A DNA stretch of 64,000 bases from Ceratothoa steindachneri (Eukaryota > Arthropoda > Malacostraca > Isopoda > Cymothoidae), in contig OZ018323.1 in the NCBI GenBank assembly GCA_963969495.1, forward strand, positions 76,410,583 to 76,474,582, written 5' to 3'. Under the pieces are notes generated by a model that ran no database searches, had not been told where the DNA came from, and saw only the letters and a list, made by a program, of their open reading frames with translations. Positions 1-12,049 of this stretch are shown in pieces. Each line of letters begins with the position of its first letter. The stretch's first letter is position 1. The translations under genes were made by a program, and so were the position numbers.

Positions 1-2824
1 TTAGTGGCACTCCATCCCATTTTTCTTGAGTATGGTTGATGTCTAGCATTTCATAGTACCATAATTTAATCTTTCCATTTTCTGTATTTATGCCATGTTT
101 TGTGTCGTATAATGACCCCGACATATACGTCACTTTTATCCAATAGGCGTGTTCGCCCAAGGTCAACGCGTGACCTTGATTCTACTCTAGGCACGACAGA
201 GATGGGGAATAAAAGTGAGGGGAGACGAGTGCTAAGGATTTTAAATTTCAAAGATTGAGTGCAGTTGGCCGATATTAACTAATATAGGCTCCGGCTATGA
301 GGCTTATGAAAAAGTAGGTACAAAATTAACTTTAATATATACACAGTTATACACAATAAATAGATTAAATGAAATAATGGCAATTGATACTCTATATATA
401 CAAGAACCGAACGTATCAGAGCTACTCAGAGTGGGCTCTATGGAAGGGGGGGGGGGAAGTCAATAGGTGATACGAGCCTCTGTACAAAGACACATAGGGA
501 TATCTGGCCGGATAGCCACAGATTATTCGTCTTAGCCTGGCTTGGGTTCGAGGCTTTAAGAGATGAAACGGGGGATCGGATGGTTATTTAAGGGGCTTTA
601 ATTACGGGGAGTTTAACCTCTAGTAGTAGCACTAACTAGAGGGAGTATTTGTACCAAACCAAATGTACCGAAACCAAGTATGGGCCAATTGACTGGGGCT
701 CAGATCCTTCGGTATAATTCTAGCCTTCAGCTCCTCGAGAAAAAGGAGCGCGATAGAGAATCACGTGTTTGGCAGTAAGAGGAAGGCATATACTGTTGAT
801 GCACTAATGGGACCAACAATATATAGGGAACAGCCAGATCCGTTATTATCTCCGCCAAGGGCGAGGGGCGTGGAGGAATCTCTCCACGAACCAACACGGC
901 GCTTGAGGGATGAGAAGTACTCCCGCCAGGGTTTCTTGATAACACCCTGGGAGACGACAGAAGCGTGCGTTTGAGATTCCAATCCCTGGCTTAACGCAGA
1001 AAGTAGTTCGATATTTTGACTCTTCTCACGTTCCTCGCTCACGTGGACTGACCTTGAGCCTGACCTTGTGGTTTCAATGGGCCACATGGCCGCAAAGAGC
1101 CTCTATTCTCGACATCCTGATATAATGATTATGTCACCATCAATTTCTTTGAAAATATTTCCCTATTGGATGCGTTTTCCAATCCATCTGTTCGTGTTAA
1201 TTTGTAAGATTCTCAGTTTTCTGTGACGCATTTTGCTAATAGTCTGTTCCTCTTCTCTGTCTATGGCCCATTTAGTCTTTTTTGGCTTGGTTCCTGCCGT
1301 ACTTCTTGTTTCTATAATATTTCACATTTTAGCTTGAGACTCAGTGTTTTCTTTATTTTCCTCTTAGGTTTTTGGGGGGTTTCTAGTCTCTTTTTCGGAT
1401 TCCTTGCCGGATTTCTCCTCGCTGGTTGTTCCTTCCCAGAGGAGGTTATTTACGAAAGCTATGTCGTAAAGAGCTGCCGACTTCTTGTTGTTTGGAAATT
1501 TTGCGGTTGGTAAACCGTTCTTTTTTAACATTGAGTCCAATTCTGTTGCATAACTCTGTGGTTGTGTAATGTTTATTATTTGTGCATGCATGATGTAGAT
1601 CAATATTTTCATGTGTGCTTCTGGAATGTTGTCCTGCTATTTATATTCGCAAGATGGGCGAGATGCTAGAATGCTTCTCCCTGATTTGCTATTGGTGCTG
1701 TCTTGTAAATCAGACCTCAACCTCAAAGTATACTTTAATGAAAAAGATCCATTTCCAAGGGGTAATAAACAACACGATGTAGTCAAAGCCTTACGCGAAT
1801 AAACATATAAATGGAGCTTCAAGGGGAAAACAGGAAAATAAGATGAAGATGTTGTTGAGGAATTTATCCTCCATGGCGAATACGTCTGCTATATAGTAAC
1901 ATATTCAAATACTTTGCATGTGGAAGGTACAGGGCTGGTATTGCCGACCAAACCAAGAGATCCACAGGACAAACAATGAAGGGCAACTGAAACGAGCAAA
2001 CAATGGCTCACCATTCCTCCGCAGAAGAACAAAGATGGGAAAAGGTGATGAGTCGTTGTTTTACAGGAAATGCGACATCATCAAAAGATCATGACCTAGT
2101 TACCAAGGAACTAAAAATACCCGAAGGTGAAACTAAACCCCAAACACGACCAGATATCCCGGTTCAGGAAAACATACTCCTCAACAAGTCAATTTCACGG
2201 TACAAGACTCTCGATTAAGCCCAAGATAAAGAACACAATTATTGTAAATAATTACAATCCAGACATACTAAAATACTCACTACAAACGAATTAACATGAA
2301 CAAATATACTCAGGCTAAAGCTCAAACACACATCAAAATAACACAATGAAATCGACAAAACACACACGTATGTACCAGGGATTAAATGAGTACAGATATT
2401 AGACGAACCTCCCTACATGTTATAACAATCGCAATGAGAGATCACGAACAACAGAAAGTGATAAAGATAGGTGACTTTTCCAACAACTATGGAGAAGTTG
2501 CGTCGAGCGACTGGATGGATGAAGGAGAAGAATGACATATAGGTAAATTAGGAACACCTGATTCAGATTTCACATTAATCATTGTGGCCAAAATAATGGA
2601 AATATTCCATTCGTCTTATCACACCCCCTCTACTCAGGAAGAATGTCAACTCAAATCAATTTCTCCTCTCTTACTGATTTTTTGTTCTTACTTTTCACAC
2701 ATTTTACTTCTATTATCCTCTAAGATCAGTGTCGAGGAATTTTGTGCCTCCCTGTTTTTGTCTGAGAATTACATATTTAATGACTTTAGCGCACCAGTCT
2801 GACACTAATACTTAGGAAGGGAAA
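1..2824. other. No recognisable gene
   Basis: Only short open frames (below about 110 codons) without family motifs are present, and overlapping frames on both strands look equally good. There is a short G run near 447-456. I see no tRNA-like or transposase-like signature. Unique or very decayed intergenic DNA is the simplest reading. Confidence 0.5.
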
Positions 2825-4345
2825 CAATTCCTATATTGGCTGAGTGGACTCTTTAATTACTGTATTATGAGAGTACCACAGCGTTTAATCAGTTTCAAGG
2901 AAAGAGCCAGTCAACACGTAAGGATCCAGTGAAACACCAAGAATTAACCAAAAATATATATCTTTTTAATTTATCAATCAACTCAAATATTTACATTAAA
3001 TTCTAGGAGTTTAACATGGTTCGCAAGAATTGAATAAGGGCCTATTCCTGACGCGAGTCCTGATCAAAGAAAATTAGGTTCCACGTAAACAAACCAATTG
3101 TCAGTTAGTTAATTTATGAAGACTTCATAGTACAGCATTTAGCCACAATTTACGTTCCACTAATCTAACTAAAAATATGACGGGAGTCACTAAATATTAT
3201 CTCTCATTTAATTAGCTTGGGGACAGCATTAAAATCCTACTTAATCAAAACAAATATATATATATATATAGTCATTCGGACTTAGTTTACCTTTAAAGGA
3301 ACAGAGGTTGACGGATGTCGCTATATTGGATTTTTCACGATTCTTTGTGTTGCAGAGGGCGGATGGTGGTTGTCCCGGAAACGGTAGAAAACGATGTCTA
3401 ATTCTTCTTATAACTTTATCTATCCGGTTATACGTCTAAAAGACGGAGAGAGAAGTTGTGCTCTCTGGCTGAAGGAGTACTCTTCTTGGTAGCTTTTGAG
3501 TTCGACTAGTATCCTCGTCTTCTTCGCAGGATTACCCAACTGGGTTTTGGTTAATGAGGTGATTTCGAAAGTACTTAAATTGAACTTCCTTGGGGATTAA
3601 TTCTTCTTCTCTCACAATTACTGAGATTGCAATTTGAGAGTCCCTCAAGGGTGAGCGGATCTTCTTTTGTCTTGCTCCTGAAATTTTGTTTGGCAATTAG
3701 AAATTGTGATCCAGCCAGACCTCTTGGTAAGTCTGTGAAGGATAACTTGGTATGGCACCGATAAGAAAACGAGACGAACTTTTAAGTCTTAGAAGTCGAG
3801 TTCGGACCCGGGTGAGGGACTGATCACAATGATCTAGTCCTCTATCTTCTCTAACAGAATAATCATCTCTTTCTTTCCTTACGGGGCTTATTTATAGACT
3901 GGAGACCGCACCACCTAAGGAAGACAGGGTAATGCCACTGAAGGGAGCGCGAGGGTGAGGGGGGTGAAGGTGGCACCGCGGAGCCCAGGTCTGCTTCTTA
4001 ATGAGAGGCACCGACAACCATCACATTATTTCTCCTCGGTGTTTTTTTATGTGACACCGCTCTTTGGCTCTCTGACTGCGGGCTTCCTGTCCTTGTAGGT
4101 AATCGGATCTTTTGAGAGCTGCTTAATGGCCTTTTGCGGCTACCTTGGTCCTGCAGCCTGACTCGACTACCCACTCGGCGGGGAGATCAGAGCCATTCGG
4201 CCGTTAGACTGTTAAGCAAGCGACTAACGTTCTCACGCCCCTCATCTTCTGGTACGTTTCTCTCGCTCTTCCCGAAGAGGGATTCTAATATATATGTCCG
4301 CTTGGCCCTCTGGGTGGCGCTATATTATAATTCCTCTACAATCGG
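2825..4345 (-). repeat. 1.5-kb dispersed LTR-like repeat, copy A
   Basis: This segment matches 33050-34570 along its whole length in the same orientation, with many substitutions and small indels. Shared blocks include ATTGGCTGAGTGGACT near the left end, CCACGTAAACAAACCAATTG in the middle, a GGGGCTTATTTATAG block, and TAATTCCTCTACA at the right end. Read on the minus strand it begins TGTAGAGGAATTA and carries a canonical TATAAATAAG box followed by a C-rich stretch near 3880-3900. That is the layout of a long terminal repeat (TG start, internal promoter). No gag or pol reading frame flanks it, so a solo LTR is my inference. A long MITE or other noncoding element is the alternative. Confidence 0.55.
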
Positions 4346-5510
4346 CTTCCGCCGTTCTTTCTTCCTCCCGCCTACCAAACGTGGTGGGAGCTGGGAGAGG
4401 AGGGGTTTACCTGAGGGGAGTGGGGTCTTCTCTTTTCCCGAATCCTGATGGAACAGAAGAGAGGAATACCTGCGGCCGATTCACCTATATCTTCCACACC
4501 AATGTGTCTCCGGTGAAGATACATGGATAAAGGAGACAAGGGTCTCAGAACCGCAGCACGAGATACATTCCGTCGATGAGCTGCTCCGTGAGTATGTCAA
4601 GTTGGGCGCGTGGCTGCTTCTCCTCCATGCTTAAAGGCGGAAACCAGTTTAGGAGCCAAGACGGTGCTTGTCTCGGCGATACCTAAAGCTAAATTCAAGC
4701 CTTTTGGGGATGCAATGAATGCAACTTCTGTTACTCTTCTTCTCCTGGTATTCATTTTGGTGGCCACAACTTTAGCTGCTCTTTAGTTGATGCAATTTTT
4801 TTGTGTCGCTCACATAGTGTGAAGACGCTAGAGACCCCCCCTCCCTGCTTAGATGTGTAGTTGGTGTATCTATTCGACTTGTCTCGGCCTCCGTGGGTCT
4901 AGTCGTAATTAGGTGTTCTACACACCCCACAGAACCCATAGACCACGGGATTGTTCCTTGCCGGGTGGTCTGTCTTGGTTCGAACTAGGTTATCGCTCCT
5001 CCTCCCTGCTATCTGAACCTCATATATGGCACAACTACCATGAACCTATCCCCTCGTCTTCGCGTCACGAGCTCGTGCCCTGATGCCTTGGGCTTTCTTC
5101 AGGGCTCTTCCGATGAATGTCTTTGGATAATGGAGCCTCTGAGAGGTTCTTTGGATGACTCATCCTCCTGTTCGATAAACTCCTCGGTAGAATCGGAAGA
5201 AATGTAAGAACTTTAGTTATATAAAAATTCAAAGAAAATACCTTGAGATTACTAAACTACCGAGTAAAAATTTAAGAGACACATTTTTGGAAGAATAAAC
5301 ATAAATATAAGCATAACAAACTTACCTTGTCTCGGCCATATCCCATAAGAATATTGAGTGGAAAGGGAACGCGAGATTAAATCAGTTTTTATTGTTGAAG
5401 TGAATAAAAGTCTATTTAGACTAGTTTAAGAGGAATAAAAATCTAATTAGGGCGTCAGCACTTTAGTATAAAAACTCGGATATGAGCGGAGAAAGAAGAT
5501 TAGGATTCGA

Positions 5511-5513
<3 letters not shown>
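4346..5513. other. No recognisable gene
   Basis: Two overlapping short frames (4134-4530) cross the end of the LTR-like repeat and have no family motifs. The remainder shows no repeat of another part of the window and no structured RNA that I can identify. Confidence 0.45.
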
Positions 5514-5588
<75 letters not shown>

Positions 5589-5769
5589 AACAGCCACAAA
5601 GGAAAATGAAACACGGGAGATCTGCGAGGCCTTTCGACTAATCGTCCTTTACAAAGCTTTGTAAAGGACGATTAGTCGAAAGACCTCACAGATATCTCCG
5701 TGTTTCATTTTCCTTTGTGGCTGTGACTTTATTTATATATTCATCGCGTTCCATATTTTCGTGATTCAG

Positions 5770-5833
<64 letters not shown>
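5514..5833. repeat. Near-perfect palindrome of a PLE-type 3' end flanked by (AT)n
   Basis: A (AT)n tract (5514-5583) is followed by a palindrome at 5583-5730 whose two 74-bp arms meet with essentially no loop at 5656/5657 (AAGCTT centre). After 40 bp there is a second (AT)n tract (5771-5833). The right arm reads TTGTAAAG, then a small hairpin (GAC-GATTA-GTC), then GAAAG, and later TTTCATTTTCCTTTGTGG. The last block recurs at 22013-22050 and, in diverged form, at 32040-32080 on the minus strand. I read it as two outward-facing copies of a Penelope-like 3' terminus. No PLE coding sequence is attached here, so the family assignment relies on the shared end motifs. Confidence 0.6.
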
Positions 5834-5839
<6 letters not shown>

Positions 5840-7968
5840 TCCTTTACTGATTAAAGTAAAAATATTTTATTCTTCTGCAGATATATTTTTAGAACGGATC
5901 AAACCTATTCACTTTACAGTAATAGTTTAAAAGGGCTTTAATAAAAAGACCTTCGGGCGGGCAAAAATGATTTTAAGAGATATATTTTACAAGTTACCCT
6001 TCGAATAGAGTAGAAAAATGGTAAAAGTTTATCGACCAAGAACAGCGCGCTCTTGACGACGCATGCGCCCTTGGCATCTCGAATGCATAAATGGATTGCT
6101 GAATGAGATAGTTTTTAACACATTTTGTGCAACTCGCTCGATACCTAATTAGGTGCGAGTTAGTTTTTAAACTTTCCCTTCTCTCTAAATGCAACCGAAA
6201 GACATCTTACATTTGATTTAGGTTATAAATCATAATGAAAGAGTTGAGTGGACTCATGGAACACGGGCTGCGTTTATGAGTACTCTGTCCTTCTCTCTTT
6301 TCAAGTTTGGAGTGCCAGTAATCATGGAGGCCTGAGGCAGAAGGCGAAGGGGCGGGGCTGCCAAGTACGAACGTGAAAGCCTCTCCGCTAGACTCGTCTC
6401 CTTCAGGCTTCAGTTGTGTGGGAAAGGCCTTGGCTCGGTTTTACCAACTGAGTGGGGCTGCAGTTAAAAAGTGCAATCAAACGCCTTTGCCACATTTGCA
6501 TCCCGACAGCGCAACCTGCTAACACTCCCGGCGCAGTGTGAGCACAGTTGCTACGATGTGTGCAAACGTGATAGAGACTTCTAGAACTGGAAAAGTGAGA
6601 ATGAAAAGGCGAGATTGACGCCCGTTTTAATCGATCCGAATCCCGTGGCCTTCTTGTTCGTTAGTTGTATGTTTTGCAGGTAAACTTGCATGTTGTTGCA
6701 CTCGTTTGGAAAGTGTGGTGAAATAATGGCCTCTGAAGTATTACCGATCATCTTAAATTTACCGGTTTGGGCTCTGTTGTTTAACCCAATGACTGTGCAG
6801 GAATGTCTTACGAGTAGCCCAGCACCGCCCACATTAAACCGAGTGTAAAAATTAGTTTAGCGGTTCTTGATAGCACATTATCATTATGTACCTCTTTGAC
6901 CGCTATGAAATTTGACGTCCTTTAGTTGCGAGTACTCACTTTGTGTTTGTACTATGACCAAGATTTGTACAAATGTGTTTATAAGCTTTAAAAATCGTGT
7001 TGTGCATTTGTGTTACCCACACGGCAATAATTCAATTTAATAACAGTGAAACATTCCTAGATCGAGTTAAAAGCTAAATTTTGACAGTTGACTGGAAAAG
7101 CAGTTCTTCCCAAATCCGAATTTTCGCTGATAAGTTTCTCCGTGGAGAATATTTGCGGGAATAATATCCATGCCGTTGTTCTCCCAGGCCTTACTCTGCC
7201 AAGAGTAATTTTTCTCACTTGGAGTCGTAAGTATTGTACAAGTGTATACACGTATTGAGGAATAAATACTTCAATCGAAACTATTTCTTCTAAAGGTTAT
7301 TTTCATCTGAACTTTAGTATGGTTGTAGCATAAACGCCCCCTGGTGTGCTAACAAAATCTGCAACTTTAAATATTTAAATATGGACCGATGAACCCGTAG
7401 ATTTGATATTTGGGGACCCCTTGTTTGGGGGTGGGGAGTAACTAGGCGTCAAGCAAATCCGTCTTTAATCCATAATTAATTTTAGAAATCGCAAATATCT
7501 TTCGGGGCTCAAAACGATTTTTCTACAAAACTAAATACTCGAATACACAAAAATTTAAATAATGGTATTGTTATTTAACTATATTAATTTCATTTACACC
7601 CTTAATGTTAAAACCGTGTTAATATTTATAATATCCGCTTGGGAAAGTGCAACATTCCGAACAATTGGGGCTGATTTTCAGTTGTAATAACATAGTAAAT
7701 CTTCAGTAAAAGGGTATGGCTAACCAAGATTAGGCAATAGGGAATATTATTGTAGTTTAATAACTGCCGTGAGACAGTATTGACTATCGCTTGATGGCTT
7801 AGGCATCTTCGAAAGGTAAAAGAGGCGGGGTGCCACGAGAGCGACCAAAAAATAATTTTTAAAATGCCTAAATTGCAAAAACAATATGTATTTCAAACAT
7901 TTCTAAAAAAAATCTAACGACACTTGAAAGTATTTTCAAACTACCTTCTTTGCATTGTGCAACATAAA
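5834..7968. other. No recognisable gene
   Basis: AT-rich sequence with a more GC-rich patch at about 6300-6560. Short frames on both strands lack motifs. I see no tandem repeat or inverted repeat of note. Confidence 0.45.
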
Positions 7969-8088
7969 AAAACAACCAAAAGAGAAAGATTGGAGACAGT
8001 GAAGGAAGAAATGAGAGTTGCTTTGTCAACCCTACCTCCCAACATTAAAGAATTATGTGATACTCATCAAGCTCAAATTTACCATTAA
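7969..8088 (+). pseudogene. hAT-type transposase C-terminal relic
   Basis: A 39-codon frame ending in TAA at 8086-8088 reads RLETVKEEMRVALSTLPPN, then IKELCDTHQAQIYH and a stop. Many ZBED5/SCAND3-type domesticated and transposon hAT proteins end in the pattern 'DLRvaLs.ipPnI..lc..kQaq.SH-stop', and this matches its order and spacing. Nothing upstream can be joined to it convincingly, so only the terminal exon-like piece survives. The match is short and was made by eye. Chance similarity is possible but the terminal KQAQxxH-stop pattern is distinctive. Confidence 0.4.
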
Positions 8089-8671
8089 ACTTTTAAAGCT
8101 AAGATTTATTTATTTTCAATTTTTTATTTCTTATTTTGATTAAATTGTGTTAAATATCACTCGTGGTTAAATTTGAATGGCTTTCCACGTAATTATGTAT
8201 TAATACGTAAATGATATTATATTCGGGTGTCGATAGCAATTAGGGTGCCACTCTCATAAAAGGTTGAAAACCTTGATTTCAAAGTCTACTTGTATTAGTT
8301 GTATCCCTTAAGCTTCTGTTACACAGATTTGTTACACCGTGTGGCATATTTCCCATTTGAAACTGTTAACACTTAAGAATTCTTTTATATATTCATTCAC
8401 TTTGACGAAGCGTCCTGTTCTTTGATCGTATCTCTCTTTTATGAGAAAACGAACAACCGTAAAAAGAAGCGAGCAAAGGGTGGATTTAACTATAAAATGC
8501 ATCAGATATTATTAGTCTTCTCCATAATGAAACCCCTCTTTCACTTTCTGCAGACATCGATTTAATTGTATAATTTTTCTTTATGCGTATATATGCGTGA
8601 TAAAGACTGGAAGCCTCATATCATAGAACAACCTTTATTAATAAAGAGTTGTGTTTTCTCTCGCACAGTAA
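8089..8671. other. No recognisable gene
   Basis: AT-rich intergenic sequence up to the left terminal repeat of the Tc1-like element. No feature seen. Confidence 0.4.
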
Positions 8672-10110
8672 TACAGTATCGTCCAAAAAGATCAGAATGC
8701 CTGTATTTCTATCACATCTTCTATAACTTTTGGCAGAGAAAGTCTAAGGTGTTAAAGAATTGTTGTACGATAATATGTGGGTATAAGCTATGTATGGTTA
8801 GAGGTTGGGTAAATTTAGATGAATAAAACGAAAGTTATTAGCAGATAAGTAATTTAGTAGAAATATGAAGTATCCAAAATGTTCCGAACGACAACAGAAA
8901 TAAACTTCTCTCGGAATATAACGATTATATTATCAGTGGAAAACATTTGTAGAAGCTTTAAGTAATTAGTAAATGGTATAGATGGCTTTATTTTCGATGT
9001 TGCTTTGCCATCTTCTGTCACAGGAGCGAACCAATTATTGAGACTTTTGGTCCATTCATCTTGCAGAATTCCCAGATTTCCTAAACTGTTTTCGGATTCC
9101 TCGTTTTATGCCTCTCTTCTAGTGTATTCCAAATACAGTAACGCCTCCTGCCGTGGAGCAGGGGCCGTTATCCTGCATGGAAATTGCAGGTTGGCCTTCG
9201 GAGGCTCGCAAATTAGGCAAGGTATGTTGTCGCAGCAATTCCGCGTATATTTGCGCATTCACTGCATCCGTAAGCGTATAGGTGGTCAAGTGTCCTCTAC
9301 CGAAGTCACGCCCCAAGCCATTTCACTTCTTCTGCTAAACTTTAGACTCTTTTTTACCGTAATTTAGAGACAATCTTTCGCTTGCTATGCGGTGAACGAA
9401 CCTCATGCCATCGGGTCTGAACAAATTGAACCTATATTCGTCACTGAAATGGAATTGGGTCTATTGGTCATGCGTCCATGTAACGAGCAGTGACGAATGT
9501 AATATAAGCCTTGTTATTCTTTGGAGTGGTCAATTGGCTTGACCGCGGGTGCGCAAGAGTCAAGAATGTCTTTCTCCAGGCAACGTGACAGTCTGCCTGG
9601 AGACACTGATGGCCAAAACTTTACTAATCTATCGAGAAACTGTTGCAGCCCTTTTGAATCGATTCTTCTTCACAATTTGAGTAATGACTCGGTTTTCCAT
9701 TTTTGAGGATTTCCTTGGCCTACCGGTTGATTTAACAACCTCACATAACCCTGTTTTGTCAGAAGTTGACAGAATATTTTGAACTACACCTTTGGAGCGC
9801 TTAACGGTCCCTGTAATGGCTCCAATTGAAAGACCGTCTTAGTGGCACTGTTATCCGATCAGCTCGGGGACAGAGATGTGTGACAGATTCCTTAGCCATG
9901 TTTCCTGGAACACAGCTTGAAAAATAATGAATGACCTAAGGTTCACGAGATTAAAATGAAGTGATTGATATGCAAACAATGCCGGTTTTCTTTACAAGAA
10001 ACCTAAGCGTTGGCATCATTTGGGACACATTTGGGACTTCCTCTGGTAAATGTTAGGGAATATATTGTGCTAGAAATACAGGCCTTCTAATCTTTATGGA
10101 TAGCATTGTA
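8672..10110 (-). mobile_element. Tc1-like DNA transposon with terminal inverted repeats
   Basis: The left end begins TACAGTATCGTCCAAAAAG and continues through GCCTGTATTTCTATCACA. The reverse complement of the right end begins TACAATGCTATCCATAAAG and continues through GCCTGTATTTCTAGCACA. The two ends therefore match over roughly 45 bp as imperfect terminal inverted repeats, each bordered by the TA that Tc1/mariner elements duplicate on insertion. The 1439-bp length is normal for a Tc1 element. The interior on the minus strand encodes a decayed Tc1 transposase, which independently supports the boundaries. Confidence 0.8.
9005..9899 (-). pseudogene. Tc1-like transposase, frameshifted
   Basis: The frame starts at ATG 9899 (MAKESVTHLCPRADR) and shifts soon after. 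The helix-turn-helix region follows in another frame (DGLSIGAITGTVKRSKGVVQ), then the GRPR box that links the two DNA-binding subdomains (TGRPRKSS, about 9714-9729). The catalytic core shows the first Asp in FSDEYRFNLF (about 9429-9453), the HLTTYTLTDAVNAQIYAELL segment, and the second Asp in QDNGPCSTA, where the family usually has QDNAPCHTA. The third acidic residue (normally in a SPDLNPIE-like block) is not recognisable. Several frameshifts and stops make it non-functional. This family cuts and pastes at TA dinucleotides. Confidence 0.75.
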
Positions 10111-11055
10111 GTTTTATTCCTTCGGAACAATGGATTCCCACAGATTCTGAACAATGCCTAGAGCGGCAATAGCATTCTTTTGGAGGTTTAGCGCCCCACA
10201 TCATTTCCCATCTTTATTTCGCCCCCATGTTCACGTCAAAAAGGAACTTTAAGTACGTAACGTCTATATTTTTAAGACAACATTTGAGTTATTGTTTTGT
10301 TGAACCAAAAGAATAATAATTTTAAAGTATTAAAATCTAAAATTGACTGAAAAATTTGTGATTTTAAGTTAATACCTAGATTGGCAGCAAACCGCATGGA
10401 ATATTGCCTCAGCTCTTGTTTGCTCTTATGTGCACCAAATGGACATTTCCTCAAACATAACCTGAATCAGCTTCTTTAGTTGTGCTTACAAAGCGAATTC
10501 CTTTCTGACTTGTTGCTCCAAGACGGACCACAATGTCTTAATGAAGTTAAAGATTTGATAATAATGGGGATCAACCCAAGTGTCTATTTTACGTTCGTAC
10601 AAGGCCGGACATTAACCCATGCACCAATTTGGATTGAAATTGGATTAAAAACTGTCACTTTATTGGAATATAGCGGTTGTTCCAGATGATGGATTTTATC
10701 AACTCAAATCAACAAATATATTCATGGAGCACACATAACATATACTACTATTGCAAGGACGATACCAATGCACATGACATCTCATATTTTACCCTATGCT
10801 GTAGTGCGCGAAATATTATTTATATAAATACTCAGCGTTTTACTTCAACACAGCTCTCCAGGTTCGAATAGAGTTCGGAATAGAATTGGATTTAGAACTT
10901 CAAGAATACTGCCATAGTGAACTGTGGTTCACTTTAAGGTTCAACGCTAGATCCCCAGTGGATAAGAATTGGAAGTGGACAATCCGTTGTAAAAACTGTC
11001 AAAACAATTGTATTCATTATATAGGAGTGAAGGATGAGCCAAGGGAATACAGCCA
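10111..11055. other. No recognisable gene
   Basis: Short frames only, without motifs and without similarity to other parts of the window. Confidence 0.4.
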
Positions 11056-12010
11056 ACAACGATCAACTCACTCCTTCTGTCAATCTCTATCTCACTCTCA
11101 ATCTCTCCCTCGCTTCCTCAATCTTTCTTACTCTCTTTTCAATCTCTTTCAATTAATCTCCCACTCACTTAATTTCTAACTCTCAATCTTGCACTCTCTA
11201 AATTTCCCTCACTTCAATTTCCCCCTATCTCTCAATTTGTCCCTTTCTCTCAATCTCCTCATCAATCCCACCTTCTTTCAATTTCTCTTTATTTCAATCT
11301 CCCTCCCAATCGATTCCCAATTTTGACACAATATCCCTCTCATAATATCTCCCCCGGACTCAACTTCCCCCTCTCTCTCTCAATTTACCCCTCTCTCTCT
11401 ATTTCCCCATCTCTCTCATTTCATTTCTCTCAATCTATATCTCTCTAAATCCTAACCTCACACGCTCAATATCTCTCTTACTCTCAACCTGTCTCTCTTA
11501 ATCTCAATCTCACTCTCTCTCTCTCTCACCATCCTCCTTTTCACAATTTCTCCATCTTTCATCATATTCCTCTCTCTTACAATCTCCCTCTTTCACATTA
11601 TCACCCTCTTTCTCACAATCTCCCTCGCTGTCACATAGTCCCCCTCTCTATCTCATAGACTTTCTCTTTCTCTCACATATTCTCCCTCCCTCTCGAAATC
11701 TTCGTCTCTCTCACAATCTCACACTCTCTCATAAGTTTTTTCTCTCTATTTTTCAATCTCCCTGTCTCGTACAATCTCCCTCTCTCTCACAATCTCCCTG
11801 TCTCGTACAATCTCCCTCTCTCTCTCACAATCTCCCTCTCTCTCTCGCAATCTTCCTTTCTTTCTCGCAATCTCCCTCTCTTTCTCACAATCTCCTCTCG
11901 CGCAATATCTCCCTTTCGCTCTCACAAACTCCATTTTCTCTTAAAAATCTCATTTTCTAACAAACGTCTTCTTTGTCTAACAATCTCTCTTTTACAATCT
12001 CCCTCTCGCA
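11056..12010. repeat. Polypyrimidine low-complexity tract
   Basis: About 950 bases dominated by C and T on the plus strand, built from variants of 'CAATCTCCCTCTCTCTCA'. Local perfect repeats occur, for example the repeated TGTCTCGTACAATCTCCC near 11763-11815. The minus strand carries a purine-rich frame (11746-11934) of R, E and D codons that simply reflects the composition. The degenerate unit suggests an old (TC)n-type simple repeat rather than a gene. Confidence 0.8.
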
Positions 12011-12049
12011 TTCCCGAGTCTCCCCGTCTCCATCTTTGGACAGGGGCGT

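Noticed and set aside
7829..8260. GGGTGCCAC at 7830 and 8245 as terminal repeats of the hAT relic
   Set aside because: The two copies are in direct, not inverted, orientation and the match is short.
11746..11934. Arg/Glu-rich protein on the minus strand
   Set aside because: It is the translation of the polypurine strand of a low-complexity tract.
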